Position numbers and translations under genes: made by a program. Below are positions 33,802 to 51,026 of a stretch of DNA of 64,000 bases, one piece after another. The stretch spans positions 87,412 through 151,411 of the forward strand of contig ARYC01016985.1 of the NCBI GenBank assembly GCA_000711775.1, in the 5' to 3' direction. Under the pieces are notes generated by a model. That model was not told the DNA's origin. It saw nothing but the letters and a program-made list of their open reading frames with translations, and ran no database searches. Source of the DNA: Oxytricha trifallax (Eukaryota > Ciliophora > Spirotrichea > Sporadotrichida > Oxytrichidae). Every line of letters begins with the position of its first letter. The first letter of the stretch is position 1.

Positions 33802-34914
33802 TCAATCATAAATAGTTTTTATACTTTCAATGAATCTATCATATACAAATAAAAACAGGGCGCCATTAGCTAGGTTAAACATAAATCTGGGGTGTATTCC
33901 GCTTAGAAACTTCTTAGGGCCTTCTTCTTTGTAAACAGTTTTGAGACAATTGAAAAACCCTGTGTATTTAGGATATTGTTGTGTTATTATTTTTGATAAG
34001 CATACATCTATTGGATTTGTGACTAGAGTAGCAACAAAATTAGCAAGAACAAGCATCAAATAACGAATATGAATTTTAGTCTTCACATCGTAATTATGAA
34101 AATCATAGAATAAATAGCTTATCTCATCCATGCTTTCCTCATAACCTTAAGCGCGTCTTTACTTCATGATATCCACTATTTGAGGGACTGTATATTTCAA
34201 GACTGGCCTATGCTCAATTGCAGTTGTTCCGTAGTAAAAGCCTAGCAAAATTGCTCTAAATGAGACGTCCCTTAGCATCAGAGGAAACCATCCCAAATAG
34301 CAATGCTTCAAAATTAGTTTGATTGGTTAGTCATATTAACACATCTAGACCATCTGTTTTCTTACTTCAAATATTACTCTTGCAAAAGATGAGGTGAAGT
34401 CACTTGCAATGTATATCATATAGTTTTTCAATCTAAAGTCCATGTTTGCATATTTCTTTTCAGAATACATGAGATGTGTCAGTGAGTTATAAGTTGTGAT
34501 AAAAGTTAAACTACCCGCTGCTGCCCCTAAAAATCCACTTACTACACCACTAATTAATGGCTTAGTTTGCACTTTATTCCCAAAATAGAGTGAAGAGTCT
34601 TCAACTAAATTTCTAGCCATCCCTCTCACCTTGATAGTTTCAATAAAGTGAAAGAATGTATTATGAAACATTTCTAGAGAGCAATATGATAGTGATTTGG
34701 CATGTTTTAGATAGAAGCTATTGAATGGAGAAATTTCAAATGTTGCTGAACTTTCTATTTGCTGCTTTTCTCTTCGACTTGCACGTTTTTCTATCTCTCT
34801 CCTTGCAAGCTCTAACTACCTTCTTTCTTGCCTTTCCTGATAAGAATTTGCTAAGTTGCGGTCTTTTTAATATTTCTGCTGAGAAGAACTACTACTATCT
34901 TGAGAAGGTTTCAT
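33802..34914 (-). CDS. mitochondrial carrier (SLC25) family protein, 370 aa
   Basis: Single uninterrupted frame from ATG 34914 (MKPSQDSSSSS) to TGA 33802-33804. A charged N-terminal extension (RRQLELARREIEKRASRREK) precedes three carrier-like repeats. Visible features are ISGVVSGFLGAAAGSLTF, the third-repeat signature NPIDVCLSKI (variant of Px[DE]xx[KR]), YPKYTGFFNCLKTVYKEEG (the x-GxxxCxxxxxxxEGxxxFxxG pattern) and PRFMFNLANGALFLFVYD near the end, resembling ADP/ATP carriers. The first two signatures are weak, so the protein is divergent. It would exchange a small metabolite across the inner mitochondrial membrane. The substrate cannot be read from the sequence. Confidence 0.85.
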
Positions 34915-35025
34915 TAAATTATTAGCTCTTAAATTTATAATCTGTGGTAATTAATTTTATAATCTAGTTCTCTTTTTTATAACTTAACTTGTTATTAAAT
35001 TTTTAAATAAATAATTAAAACTAAA

Positions 35026-36080
35026 ATGAATATTTCAACTGCTTCAGCTATGCACCCAGATATTTCTAAGTTTAAATGCTATCGCTTCACAGCAGATGGC
35101 TCAATCTATTATGGAGAAATTATGTACTAAAACTTAAAAACTGGTGCTCTAGTAAATATCTTAACACTTTTTATCATTCATTTTTAGGTCCCCAATATAG
35201 ATGGTATGGACGAGGATACTAAGAAATAACATAAAATGATAAGACATGGATATGGCTTGTAAATCTTCAACGGTCAGCGTAACTCTGACGGAGTGTTAAC
35301 TAAATATGAGGGAAGTTGGGATAGAGATAGGAAGCATGGAGACAACAGTATTGCTGTTTTCAAGGATGGATCAATTTACACGGGAAGCTACAAGAAAGAT
35401 CATTTTGAAGGCTATGGAAAATTTGAATGGGCAGTGGGTCACATCTACGAGGGACAGTGGAAAGAATCCTAGATGGAGGGCTCAGGCGATTTTAAACATG
35501 CTAATGGCAGAAGTCACTAAGGCACATTCAGAAGAAATTACTACTTGCAAGGTAAGCCTAATAAAATTCTTGAAATGTCAAAAAAACATATTTCTTAGAC
35601 AAATGTTTCATTAATCCACTTGATGATGAGAAGAAGCAAAAGAAAAATATTAAGGAATTTGAAGAGCAGGTTCTTGCTTAAAAAGAGAAAATTGTCTATG
35701 ATAAGAGAATGAGGCTCTATCACGTTCAAAGTTTTTAATAGTTAGATGATGCGGTAAGAGAAACTAGAAATATGAATAGAATTCCACTATTCGTAAGAAC
35801 TCCAAGTAATCAATTGAATGTAAGATAACTTATAGCTTAAATATTAACATAGAAAAATGAATTGATTGAGAAAATATAATCAGTGCTGTCTCTTCAATAA
35901 GGTCCAGAGGGTCTAAGCGAAGTTAATTTGAGAAAAATATTTAGTGAAACTATGAGTAACCCAATTAAGAAAACTGAAATGAGAGAAAAGCTAAATCATT
36001 AAATTAAGAAAGCTATTCAAAACAGCTAGCTTATTCTGTTAAACTTAGATAAATATTTCTTAATCGTTAATGAATATTGA
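35026..36080 (+). CDS. MORN-repeat protein with charged C-terminal region
   Basis: ATG at 35026 (MNISTASAMHPDISK), TGA at 36078-36080. Two probable introns lie at 35152-35187 (36 nt) and 35552-35598 (47 nt, GTAAG...TTAG). The N-terminal half has four or five MORN-type units (SIYYGEI, YEGSWDRDRKHGDN, SIYTGSYKKDHFEGYG, IYEGQWKESQMEGSG). The C-terminal half is helical and basic (EQVLAQKEKIVYDKRMR, MREKLNHQIKKAIQ). The architecture fits an axonemal or cortical scaffold protein, inferred from the repeats only. It is convergent with the carrier gene upstream of it and with the USP-like gene 42 bp beyond its stop. Confidence 0.8.
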
Positions 36081-36122
36081 AATTTTAAGGAGAGAAATTT
36101 ATATTGCTAATTTATTATAAAT

Positions 36123-37895
36123 TCAATCATATTTAAGTGTTAGGGCGTCTACCCTTTAATAAAATAGCACATAAGAATGCTTACTTGGACTTTCAATAGC
36201 AGTTTATGAAACTTTTTCTTAATCTTGATACTAATAAACAAAATAAAAATATAAGATTAAATTCCTTTAAAATGCATTTAAAGTTTACCATTTATCTTCT
36301 TTGCAGTTGTAAACATTTGCATTAAATTTATTAGCATTTAAAAATCCAGCAAGTTATATACTTCCATATAAATTGTAAACAGCCTTTTTTGCACTTTCAT
36401 CCTCTATTTAATAAAATTATACTAAAATAGTTAAAACTTACTTGAAGTTTTAGCAAATTTTCGCAAATCCAAGCTATCTACTGGATAATAAACATTATGC
36501 TGCATCGAGTTTACTTTATTCACAAAACTCTCAAATCTCTATATCTAAATAATCAAAAACTTTGGGAATTTCCATATGCTAAGCTCCTTTTTATAAGGAG
36601 CATTCCTTCTGCATTTCAAACAGTAAAACTGTGTAATACCATCATCTTAAGACTAATCTGTTTAGAAGAGAGTTGAATCTTAATTGTTTTATCTTGAAGT
36701 AAAATGTTCAACAATAAGTTCTGATAAACTTATGGTCTCTTCACGAGGATATTTCTTTAAATTAAGAGTCAAGCTCATAAAATTTTCAAAGATCAATTTT
36801 GGGTTATAGCATAGCAAACATTAGATATGTTTTAAAATTCTGCCTTGAAACATTTCTAAAATAGGGGACTCGTCTCTTTACTTGAAAAATGAGTCCCATC
36901 TCTCTGCTTGAATATAATCTAACTCCACTATACCTTAATTTTCAAATGCTGGGTAGGAATTCGATGGAGCAATTTGCCCTCTATTAGGTGCTCTATTAAG
37001 ATCATCATGCATTCCAGAGAGGAGGAAAGTTAGCATTTCAAAAGGATCTCTTTTGTAGAACACTTTGAATTGAGGATCCATAAGCTCTATATATAGAGAT
37101 TAAACTACTAAAGATATTACCTAAAAGTCTCATTATTTTAACACCAGAATATGTCGAGTTCTTTTAAGATAAATCATAATTTGCAAAGAATTCTGACATT
37201 TATTCTAATACAACACCCTCATATTTGCTTGCCTCATTCTTTTGAATCTAATTTTTAGTAAACTTTTTCAGAATCTGCTTTAATGGCAATGTTTTCATGA
37301 GGCAATGTAAAATGCAGTTTCTAATAATCGCTTTAATTATTATTATCTTACACTGTTCCTAGATAATTATCTGAATTTAGCACTACTAGTCTTTCTGGGG
37401 TTTCTTCCTTCGCAAAAGCATTTTCATTCAATTATTCATACAATTGTAATTTCTTGGCTGTGTTCATTCTTTCTATTAACATATTCTTATTAAATAAAAA
37501 TTTTACTTACACAGAGAGTCTTCAGTAACATTTTATACAGTATCAAAAATAGAAATCTATCTTAGCTTATGTTTATCAATTTATTGCATTTCATTATATC
37601 TCTCTCTTTTCCATATTTCACTAGGTGGAAGTTATTTAATTAATGGGCCTTCTCGATCCTCTCTTTCAAATGGATTTTAGTTTGGTAACTATAATTTTCT
37701 TTATTAATTTCCCCCTATATTTGAATTGGAGGTTTGAGGCATAATTTAGCTAAACAAAGAATCTTTGTAAGCGTCTTTATTGTGCCCGAAGAGTAAATTA
37801 GAATCATAAGAGAAAAGTTTATCTTTATTATAGCGGACAACTCTATCGAAATTCGTCTTTTTGATTACATTTTCGAAAGTTATCTTATTATTCAT
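36123..37895 (-). CDS. USP-fold protein, catalytic boxes not recognisable
   Basis: TGA at 36123-36125, likely ATG at 37895 (MNNKITFENVIKK). The middle encodes FYKRDPFEMLTFLLSGMHDDLNR, the E-F-L-x-x-L-L-x-x-L-H-x-D-L-N block of ubiquitin-specific proteases. Further on are CLLC and CLKC metal-binding-like pairs, LYGSIQLAGFLNANKFNANV, W and the terminal SYVLFYQR motif that ends USP domains. I cannot find the GNTCY cysteine box, and the GGHY histidine box appears as NKFNA. It may therefore be a catalytically dead USP. Alternatively, key exons are hidden by introns or IESs, of which at least two are present (near 37110 and 37240). Confidence 0.65.
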
Positions 37896-38179
37896 TATAT
37901 TTGGTTAACTCTGATTTCTCAGTAGACCACCGCTTCTTTAAGGTTGTTGATTATATGAATCATTGTTAATTTAAAGTCTTGGCAATTAATTTTATTGAGG
38001 TCAAATGTTATTATTCGGAGACACTGGCATATCATTGTAATTTGATTATTGTATTTTTGCTTTAATTGCAGGAGTGTAAAGTTGATGTTTTTCCATGATT
38101 TTATTATATAAATTAATGTAATGTTTCGAATACGAACTCTTAAAGTCAAGATTTAAAATTCTTTTAATTAATCATTTAA

Positions 38180-39950
38180 TCATAATTTAATCGAAATCTA
38201 GCTTACTTATTGAAGTCGATCAATCCCATTAATATCTTAATCCTCCCATTAAAAACCATCTTCTTCATCAATATTAATATGCTTATGCTTTGCAACTGTA
38301 TACTTGAATTTATTTATTGGAATGACTTGTTTCTCGCAAGTTGCAGCATTATATTTCTGATTGTCTTTACTACACATTGAAAATTTTGAAGATCCTTCAA
38401 GATCTAAAGTTTAATTTAGTAGTCTCTGGGAATCAGTAGTAATCTGATCAATAGCTAAGTTTGAGCTTAAAAATGGGGATTTCAAGTCAATCGTGAACTA
38501 CTGTTTTAGCTGTAAAGGCAAATTATTAATTTACTTCTTCCTCTTTGTTTTTCTTATTCGTATATTATCAAATCTACCTTATTAAGGTATGTCTAGGTTT
38601 GACAGAGAAATATCGTTTTGCTGAATTTACCGATCAATTGAATTTGACTTTGATTGATTATTTGTTTAAATGTGTACAGATTCTTGCAGTTTAGGTATTT
38701 TAATAATTTATATTCCTCTATTTATACTTTGAGCATTAGGTTTTTAAATACCCATAATGCTGCTTCTTCCCTATTGTTATAAACTCTAATTCTTCTTTAT
38801 GTTAATCAATGAATTCAAAAACTCTTTCAAATGAGTATTCTTGCTTCTATAGCTATCCAAAATTGATTACTGACTTATTAAATTCTAATCTTATTATTCC
38901 ACGTACTTATACTTCTTTTGCATGTTCAAACTTTTGGAAAGATTATCTTTTGAAGTTTGATTATTTAGCAATTTAAAGCCCTCAACTTCAATAGAATTTT
39001 CCAAAAGACTACTATAGTTAGCTGTTTCGGTTACTTTTGTACTTAAACTTTAAGTAGGATTGTTGAAGCTAGTCTTAGTCCCTGAAATTAATGGAATAGC
39101 TCTATTCAATTGAGAATTTTACCTTCTATTTATTGAGTCACTTTAACCCATATGATTTTGATTGAAAGCTTTATTACTTACTGTTGAACTATTTTACAGA
39201 TTCTGGTTATTGCAAAAATGGTTTTACTCCCAAAATTTCTTCCTCGTTTTGCTAAATAACGAGCTTACATCCACGCTGTACTAATTCTAATTTTAAATGT
39301 AATCGCTGTTGCTCATTTAATTATTTTGGGAATTGTTCAAACTGTGAGGTTGAAATTTGACATCAATGCGAAACTCTTGCCTAGAATCGGGCATTTTTAA
39401 AGAATTATGTGGAGGTTATTTTTAGTTTTCGTTTTAGCTAAAATTATTATTGGCGTTCATTAAAGTCTCTTTTAGTTTCTTATTATTGAACAATGAAGGA
39501 TTTTATAAATAATACTTAATATAAATATCATAATTACTTAAACTGCTATTCTTAAAATTAATATTAATAAATATTCTTTTATAGATTTTCTATTCTACTT
39601 TCTCCAAATCTTGAATCTTTCATCTAAGTTTAAGGTCAACTAAACTCACAAGAGTTATGCAAATTCTAATTCTTAAACCTTTTAATTTCATGTAACTTAG
39701 AAGTAAGTCGTGATGGTGTAAAGTTTTTATTGAATGAACTATCTTAATTTTTGTAATGATTTATATTTAAGAAATCAGCTCTTTTATTGAAAAATACTTG
39801 GAGTTTCTTATTTGAATCAGTGAAAATATCAACATTGGTTTTATAGTCACCATCAGGCGTCAAAATTTTACTGTTTCTTATAGAGACTTTATTTAGACTA
39901 CTAGGGGATTGGAGAATTAAAATTCGCTGATTCTTTTGTAAATATTCCAT
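38180..39950 (-). CDS. Q/N/S-rich protein, unknown
   Basis: The first exon starts at ATG 39950 (MEYLQKNQRILILQS) and includes a short folded-looking stretch (ILTPDGDYKTNVDIF). After an uncertain gap near 39450-39650 a long frame from MNANNNFSQNENQ continues to TGA at 38180. The body is Asn/Gln/Ser-rich with basic motifs (IRIRKTKRKKQ) and a C-terminal segment FKYTVAKHKHINIDEEDGFQ. No domain was recognised. It could be the 5' part of the USP-like gene just downstream on the same strand, because the final stop may lie in intron sequence. I list it separately. Confidence 0.5.
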
Positions 39951-40141
39951 TTTAATTTATCAACTTATTAATATTGAGGAAAAATTTATTCATAAATTGT
40001 TTGAGAAAAAACATTGAATCAAACTATATAGTGTTTTTCGCAATAATGCAACTGGAATATCGACTAATTACTTTATTTAAAAAAAATATTAAATCATGAA
40101 ATAAAAGTCAGTCTCTACTATAATTCATTTAATAATCTAAA

Positions 40142-43100
40142 TCATTAATAAGCCTCCTGCTTGGATATATCCCTAGCTTGTTTTAAATTAGTACCAGCAG
40201 TTTTATCAATATTTTCAAGCATCTGATTGACTCTCTACTTGTAATCAACATTTGATATCTTAAATAACTCACAGTTTAACACTGATTTACGTCTTAATTT
40301 CTCTGCCAGGAATCCTCTGATTTTGGTTTACTCTCCAGCCCCCAAAATTCCTGCTTGTCTCTATCTGGGATTTGATCTAACTTAATTAACTCTTTAATAT
40401 TTTGAAGGTTTTGAAAGTGTTTCATTCATTGACACCTCAATTTGAGTGTAAGGTGATTCCCGAAGTGCCAATTTTGCTGAAAATAAAGAAAATCCTTAAG
40501 AGTAAGTTTTCTATGCTGATTTATCAATCTATGAATTTGTTTGTTCGTATATTGCTGATTTATCAGACTAGTTAAAAACTTATCTAGTTAATGGTAAGGT
40601 TTTGTTTGGAGTCTTTGAAACATAAGATCCTATATTAGTTTAACTTTACATCTAGTTGAGATTTGACGATAATAAACCAGACTAAAACTTCTGAGTAAAA
40701 GCAAAATTTGTATAACTAGACATCATTGATTGACCTTAAGATAATTCATTGTTTATTTTAAGCTAACTTATAGCTGATAGGTTTTCTGTTCTTTATGTAG
40801 TTGCTGCATCCATTCTATTTGTTTATGGAGACAGATTTTAATTTGATTGGTTCTTAATTATTGGAAGGTGATCATTATGTTTAACATTTATCTAGGGTGA
40901 AGCTATTAATCTAAAAATAAATAGTAATTATGATACTTTTGCTTAAAGATCTTCATAACTTATATCACTTTTAAGAAGATTTACTCTTGAATCCTATGCA
41001 AAAGAAGTTTAAGATTTATTTTGAATGAGTCCCTCTTATGTCTAGTCTATTTAAATTGCTTAAGTTTTCTATAAATCCTCAGCTTATTTTCTTAAACTAA
41101 AATTCTGTTTTTATTTCATGATCAAATTTTTAGCATGCTAAACCATAACTTATTTTTTATCCATTTATTCAAAATATTCCTCTTTTAATTGTTCAACAGT
41201 TTTCCCGTTATTCTATATTTTATCAGGAACGTTTTTCCTACTAAGATTATTGACTTTTTATTAGTGAAGAGATTTCGAGTCAACTATCACGAATTGTCTG
41301 TTTTACAAAACGTTTAGTTTATCTGGAGACATGCTCTGCTTGAAAGTAGCAATCTAGTTAATCATTTACCTTTTATACTTTAAATTTTTCCCCTAAGACC
41401 TTTGAAAGAACATGCCCAAGAGTTCATTATGATTATCCCTAATTTGAGTGTTCTAAACTTTAGAAGCAAAGTTATAGCGGTCAAATCTTTCGTCATCACT
41501 TGAAGAAGACATTTCACCTTTGATTGTTTTCTTTTATTTTTTAGGCTTTCCTCTTCTGGGTTAAAAATATAATAAAATTAAAGCTATGTTTGATCCTAAG
41601 CATGGCTTAAAGAGTTTCACTCATCTCTGGGATTTCCCTTAGCTGTTCAACTTCATCTTCGTATTTATTATTTTCTAATTGATTCTTTTCAGTAATTTCC
41701 CTATCCTAAACAAGGGTGTCTAAATCTAGAATTTTTTCTTTGAAAAATGCCTTAGCTCTTCTATGAGTTACAAAATCAAAGGGCATCACTCTATCAACAG
41801 CTAAAAAATCTTACTCTACTCTTTCTCTTGGAGAAGAATATATTGATCTTTATGATTCATCATCTAAATCCTTGAATGTATACTATATAAAGGTAGATAA
41901 TATAAAAGGTAATTTTTAGTATCAAGTTTATCATTATCTGAACCATCTTAGGAGCTGCCATCATCTGAAGACAAATTAAGGTTTTTAAGAATCTAAATGT
42001 CTAGTCTGGACATTTTTCTTAATTTTTTCTTTTCCTACTCTAAGTCCAGACTCTAATGTCGTTCCTTAATAATCTTTCTTAGTAATTTTAACTCACTTTT
42101 ATGGGTTGCAATTTTCTTCTAAGGTTTCAATTCTTCCACATCCGATTCTTGACAATACTGCAAATCATCATAGATTTCATTTACTTTTCCAGTAATACTT
42201 AAACCATCCTCAGTCAGCGGATTCTTGAACTTTCTATTTGTCTGCTTCTTTTTGACTGAGAAATATTCTCTCACAAGTTCAAGTCGCTAGAATCTTGTTT
42301 TGAGAATTTAAACTCTTGAAATTTATTGTGCTTCATCTTCCACTTACCTGCGAACTCTTTTCCCAAAAGTAAAGCATTTCATTCTATAAGAGGTATCAAT
42401 AAGGTTTATTAAATAATATGACCTTACACATGATCTAAAATTCTGTCTTCTTTCCTTTTTTAACCCAAAACCTTTTTAAACGGAAGATCCGATGGTGGCA
42501 GACTTGAATTATTCAACTCAAAATTGAAATTTACAGTAGGTTTCTTTGGAGACTTTCGTTATTAGTCTGATAATGTCCCAATCAAGAGTTGTGAAAAATT
42601 TTGTTTCTAAGTTTGAAAAAGTTCATTGCCATCTTCATCAAATTTCATGAGGGGGTATCCGAAGTTCGGTATTCTATTAGTGCCTGTACTTTCCAAGCAT
42701 CTTCTCAAGTTAATTCTGTTAATATCTCCAACTTCATTTTCCTAAATAAATTATTAGACTTGGGAAGCTAATTTAATTTCTTACTTTGATATAAGCAGGG
42801 TTCTTATCAAAGTATCTCTAAGCCTCTTTGACAATAACTGTGGCATTGATAACTTTCCCTGTTTAGTTTCTTCCGTCTTTATTCTTCTTACTTTTCTTTT
42901 GTAGTAAATTAGCGACTATATTCAAAGCTTAATTGCTCTACCTAAGTTCATATTGATTGCTGCTTCCACCCCCTACTCCTGTATTTAAGCTATTTATTGT
43001 ATAATTCGAATCTTTATGACTATGCTTAAATTGTGGGAATGCATGCGACTTCATTTAGATACTCGTATTTTATGTAGATTTATCAACCTCCTAATCTTCC

Positions 43101-43621
43101 TTAAACTATATTCTTTTGCTTAGTATGCTACTGGAATTCAACTTTTACTATGAATTTTTCAAAGGTTACAAACTATTTGCTGTTCTTTGAGTCTTGCTTA
43201 AGATATTATTGTTACCATAACTTTAATAGCTATTATCAATGTTGCTTCCACTAATTAATAAATTTTACCTCTGTGTAAATAGCAGAGAATTACCTAGGAT
43301 TCCATTATTTTGCTTTACTTCAGTTCTATTTGTGTCAAAATTCGTATGATTATATAAGTTTTTGGAAGTTTTCTAAGCAGACCCACCTCCAAGTTATTTT
43401 ATCAAATTAAAAGTACTTTAAGTTTTACTAAAATAGTTAGGTACTTAGGGTAGATTAGATATATTTTAAGTCGTGTTAAGATTAGTTGTGTTAGGTTTGT
43501 TAAGTGTTAAAGTTGAATTGTTAAATTTTTTAGGATTTGCGTTTGAAATGATAGGGGATTTATGCTAATTCTGTAAAACCGACATTGATTAAAGATAATC
43601 TTAATTAATTATTATAGTCAT
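40142..43621 (-). CDS. large Q/N/S-rich protein (one or two genes)
   Basis: Two long frames lie end to end. The first runs from ATG 43621 (or 43585) to TGA 41514-41516. The second runs from ATG 41512 (MSSSSDDERFDRYNF) to TGA 40142-40144. Stop and start are separated by a single base. Removing a 19-nt GT...AG segment at that point would fuse them in frame, so this may be one gene. The N-terminal part is Asn/Ser-rich, then NATVIVKEAQRYFDKNPAYIK, an intron, INRINLRRCLESTG-like sequence and acidic coiled helices (KLLRKIIKERHQSLDLEQEKK, DRVMPFDFVTHRRAKAFFKEK). The last part ends with KIRGFLAEKLRRKS. No known domain. Confidence 0.5.
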
Positions 43622-43714
43622 TTTATTTCATTTTTAATTAATAAAAGCATCAATATGTATAGATTGGTTATCTGATATTATTTTATAAGAATTTAGGGAT
43701 TTAATAAATTCAAT

Positions 43715-46700
43715 TCATTTCTTGCAGTAGCACTAAATTAATACAATCCAATGGAAGTGCTTTGCCAAATCTCTTCTCTATTTTTTCTAATATCTCTGTG
43801 TCATTGAACTGGCTCTCATCATATTATTGCTCTGATTATATTTCTAATAATTTTATTCTAAAACTTTTAGACTATAAATTGTTTTATAGAAGCAATAGTA
43901 GTTTTCCTTGATTGTTTATGCATTTACTTCTAATGACATGTCATCTTAATGTTGAGCAACAACTCTTTCCAAGATTTGTTTTTGAGCTTGCTTAGATTTC
44001 AACTCCAAATTAGACCAGACCACAAAATGAATAAAATTTGATCATAAATGTTACATATTTAGAGTTTACTTTTGAAATTTAATAAACAGATTTTATTAAC
44101 AAATGAATGTTGTCTGAGAAATTTGGAACAATTTCATCTTCAGCTGAGATCATGCCAATCTGTTCCATTAATTCCCTGCGCTTTGATATTTCATTGGGAG
44201 TCCAGAGTTAAGTAGGGATGCCTGCTTTGGTACCTGAATACTCCTTCAAATTTGGATCATACCCAATCGCGAATGTCTATGATTAAGTCTGCTGATCTTG
44301 ATCTTTCAAATTTATAAACAAATCTTAATATTTTTAAGATTATTAGTAAATTAGGCTATGCTAAATGTAAGAAAAGGCAGAATTATATAATTCTTTGTTG
44401 GAGCTTAATTGATTTTACTAATCCAAAACATTCTCAGGGTATTCAAAGTCATCAAAGTTTAACTGAAATTTTAAACAAAAAACATACTTTCATAATTTGC
44501 TAGACTTTATGATAACATCTCATTTAAATATAAATAAACGTTTTTATAAAATATTATAACCAACCTTATAACTATATAACTTATATATGAGCAAAACTTC
44601 ACAATATTTTTGTCAATTTGGCAGCAGATTTAGAGCATTATCTGATGACTCACTTAATAGATATAAACTTACTTTGTTTTTTATTCTATAAATTTTCATG
44701 AATGTTTAAGTAAACTACAAAATAAAATATAATAAAAGTTTACTCTCTTAGCTGGACTTTCCAATCCCTTGTCATCCATAAAATCGTCATTTATTGAGGA
44801 GTCTTGGTATCTATTTCTCTAAGAATTTAAATTATTATTGGTTTACTAAATCATTGGTTTCAAGTTTATAATGTTGCTGTTTGGATTGCTTTGATTATTA
44901 TTAATCATAAATATTGAATCAATCTTCATAAGTGTAGATTATTATAATTATTGCATAATAGGTATGATAATATTTGAAGATGAATTGTTTCTACTGGAAC
45001 TCAACCCTAAAGTAGTAGTGCATGGATTTAACTAATTACTGCTTTGATGATAAAATTGAGAAATATTATATACAAAATATGATGAGCAGGATTATGGCTG
45101 CTGCAGCTATTATTGTGAGATAGAGTTTTGCTTGAGAGTAACTATTGTTACTATTACTGCTAAAAGTTTCTATGAGTTTGAGACTAGTTTTATGAAATTT
45201 AACTTTATTATTAAATTCCTAATTCCACTCTGGTTGATGGGTTGTTGCTGTATCTGTGAGACATAACTTACTTTTGTTATTGCTATTACTGTGAATTTGA
45301 GGAATATTGCACAAATTGGTTTTAGGGGTTTAGTTAGGAAGTGGATGACGCTCCTCCGAGAGTGGTTATTAAAGGATTACTCCCTGTCCCTAATTATTGT
45401 GTCCTACCAGATAAACTCCCATTGTTTTGCGATTTATTGATTGAATAAATCTATTACATAGTTTTAAGAAAATTCACAACTTAATACCCATCATTTCATT
45501 ACTAATTTCATATTCACAATATTAGTTGTAAAACAATTAGAAGCAAATTTATTTGTGTCGTATATGCGCTCAGTTTAAGCAATTTACCCAACTGATACAT
45601 TAGCAGTCCCTGTGTTTGTTAATGGCTATTAATTTTCAGTATTTTGATTTGGAATATTTTAAAGTGTAGAAGCAAAGCTATTTTTGAAGATATTTGAATT
45701 TTTCTGAAGTTTCTCTTTGTCTTTAGTTATTGCAAAATAATAAACTTCAGAAATAAAAAACTTGATGCTAAAATCTAATTATTATAATAGTTGTGCCTTT
45801 TGCTTATTGATTAAGTCATCTACTCCTTTGTTCATTTTTGAAGAAGTGTTTTGAGGATTTACGGTTGTGAAATTAGCTGTGGAGTTAGTTTGATTCATTG
45901 ATAACAACTCATCGAGACTTTGAATATTTATGGAGCTTGACTTCAAGTTTTTCTTTGTTGATATGTTTTGCTGCTAATCTAATGAAGCTATTTGTATGAT
46001 AAATAATTATTATTTAAAATAGAAGAATATAAAATTTTTATAAAGTACTAGGAATAGTTTGTAGGCTAGTCTGTTAAGCAGTTAAATTTTACTAAAGTTA
46101 CTATCTTTAGGTGCCTGGGTTGCTATTGTTATTCAGAGCAACTTAGCTTTGTATAAGCGGAGATTGTGTATTATTGAATGCTTTGATAGCAGTGGGTCCA
46201 CCATTTCCACTGATAACACTACCGCTCATATTATTCAGTTAGTTAAATCCACTAAAGTTACCTGTCACTCTTGTAGGTCCATTTTAAGCAGTAGTTTAAC
46301 TGAGATTAATCGGCTGTTGGCTATTGAAATTTACAAAACTGTTCTTTTTCTTAATAAAGTTATCAAAATAAGTTTAACCTATACCAAATCCTTGATTTTG
46401 GGGCTCATTTTACTAGGGTATAGTTTGCTAAAAGCTACCACTGTTTACGTTACCAATTTAGGTCTATGAATGAGTGGGTTTAATTGGACCATATCTACTA
46501 ATAGTAGCAGTGGCTGAAGCTTTATATTTATTTGTGTTATTTTAGTTCGTTAAGTCTATTTTATGTGAGTTGTAGGCACTACCTTATTTTTTATCATTTT
46601 ACTAAGAATTGTTCGCTTAGACGCTAGACTTTCTTTGAGTATAAGAATTACCATTTGAAGGCTTTTGAATTGGTGTTTAATGATTACTCAATGAACTTTA

Positions 46701-46916
46701 CTAATTTTATTACCGTTCTTTGGATTGCCTCCTAATCTACGCATATGATTGTATACCAGTTGAGGTGCCTGAAATAGTGCTTATATTATTTAAGCCTGGA
46801 CTGGGAGGTCTTCGGGAACCAACATTTTGAGGTGTCTTATTTATAGATTTTTTATTTTGTTGAATGTTGCTTGAAACTACTGGTTGTGAATATTTTCTCT
46901 GTTCAAATTTATTGCT
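43715..46916 (-). CDS. N/Q/S-rich exons, probably tail of the kinesin gene or separate gene
   Basis: From an acceptor-like position at 46916 the frame reads SNKFEQRKYSQPVVSSNIQQ and continues for hundreds of codons rich in Asn, Ser, Gln and Thr (TPQNVGSRRPPSPGLNN). Then, after introns, come MNKGVDDLINKQKAQ, YDPNLKEYSGTKAGIPTQLW, NEISKRRELMEQIGM and KSKQAQKQILERVVAQ. TGA at 43715-43717. No start codon is obvious at the 5' side. The preceding 55 bp separate it from the kinesin tail frame (ending LETQQDA), so an IES or intron there would make it one giant kinesin. No domain was recognised. Internal splice sites are uncertain. Confidence 0.4.
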
Positions 46917-46971
46917 TGGAATATATCAATTTTATAACATAACATATAAAAATTGAAAAAAAAAGACAAAG

Positions 46972-50914
<3,943 letters not shown>

Positions 50915-51026
50915 ATTTTAAATTCAAAAATGACTTGTTTATTTATAATTTTAATAATTAAATTATTTATAGATTGATTATACTTTAAACTTCAATTACA
51001 AAGCGAGATTTTAAATTTATTTCTTA

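Noticed and set aside
35306-35614. Plus-strand ORF starting MREVGIEIG
   Set aside because: Out of frame with the MORN repeats of the same strand, which explain the sequence better.
37225-37245. 16-nt GT…AG intron in the USP-like gene
   Set aside because: It would repair the frame, but the length is at the limit of known ciliate introns and there is no second line of evidence, so it is mentioned only as a gap.
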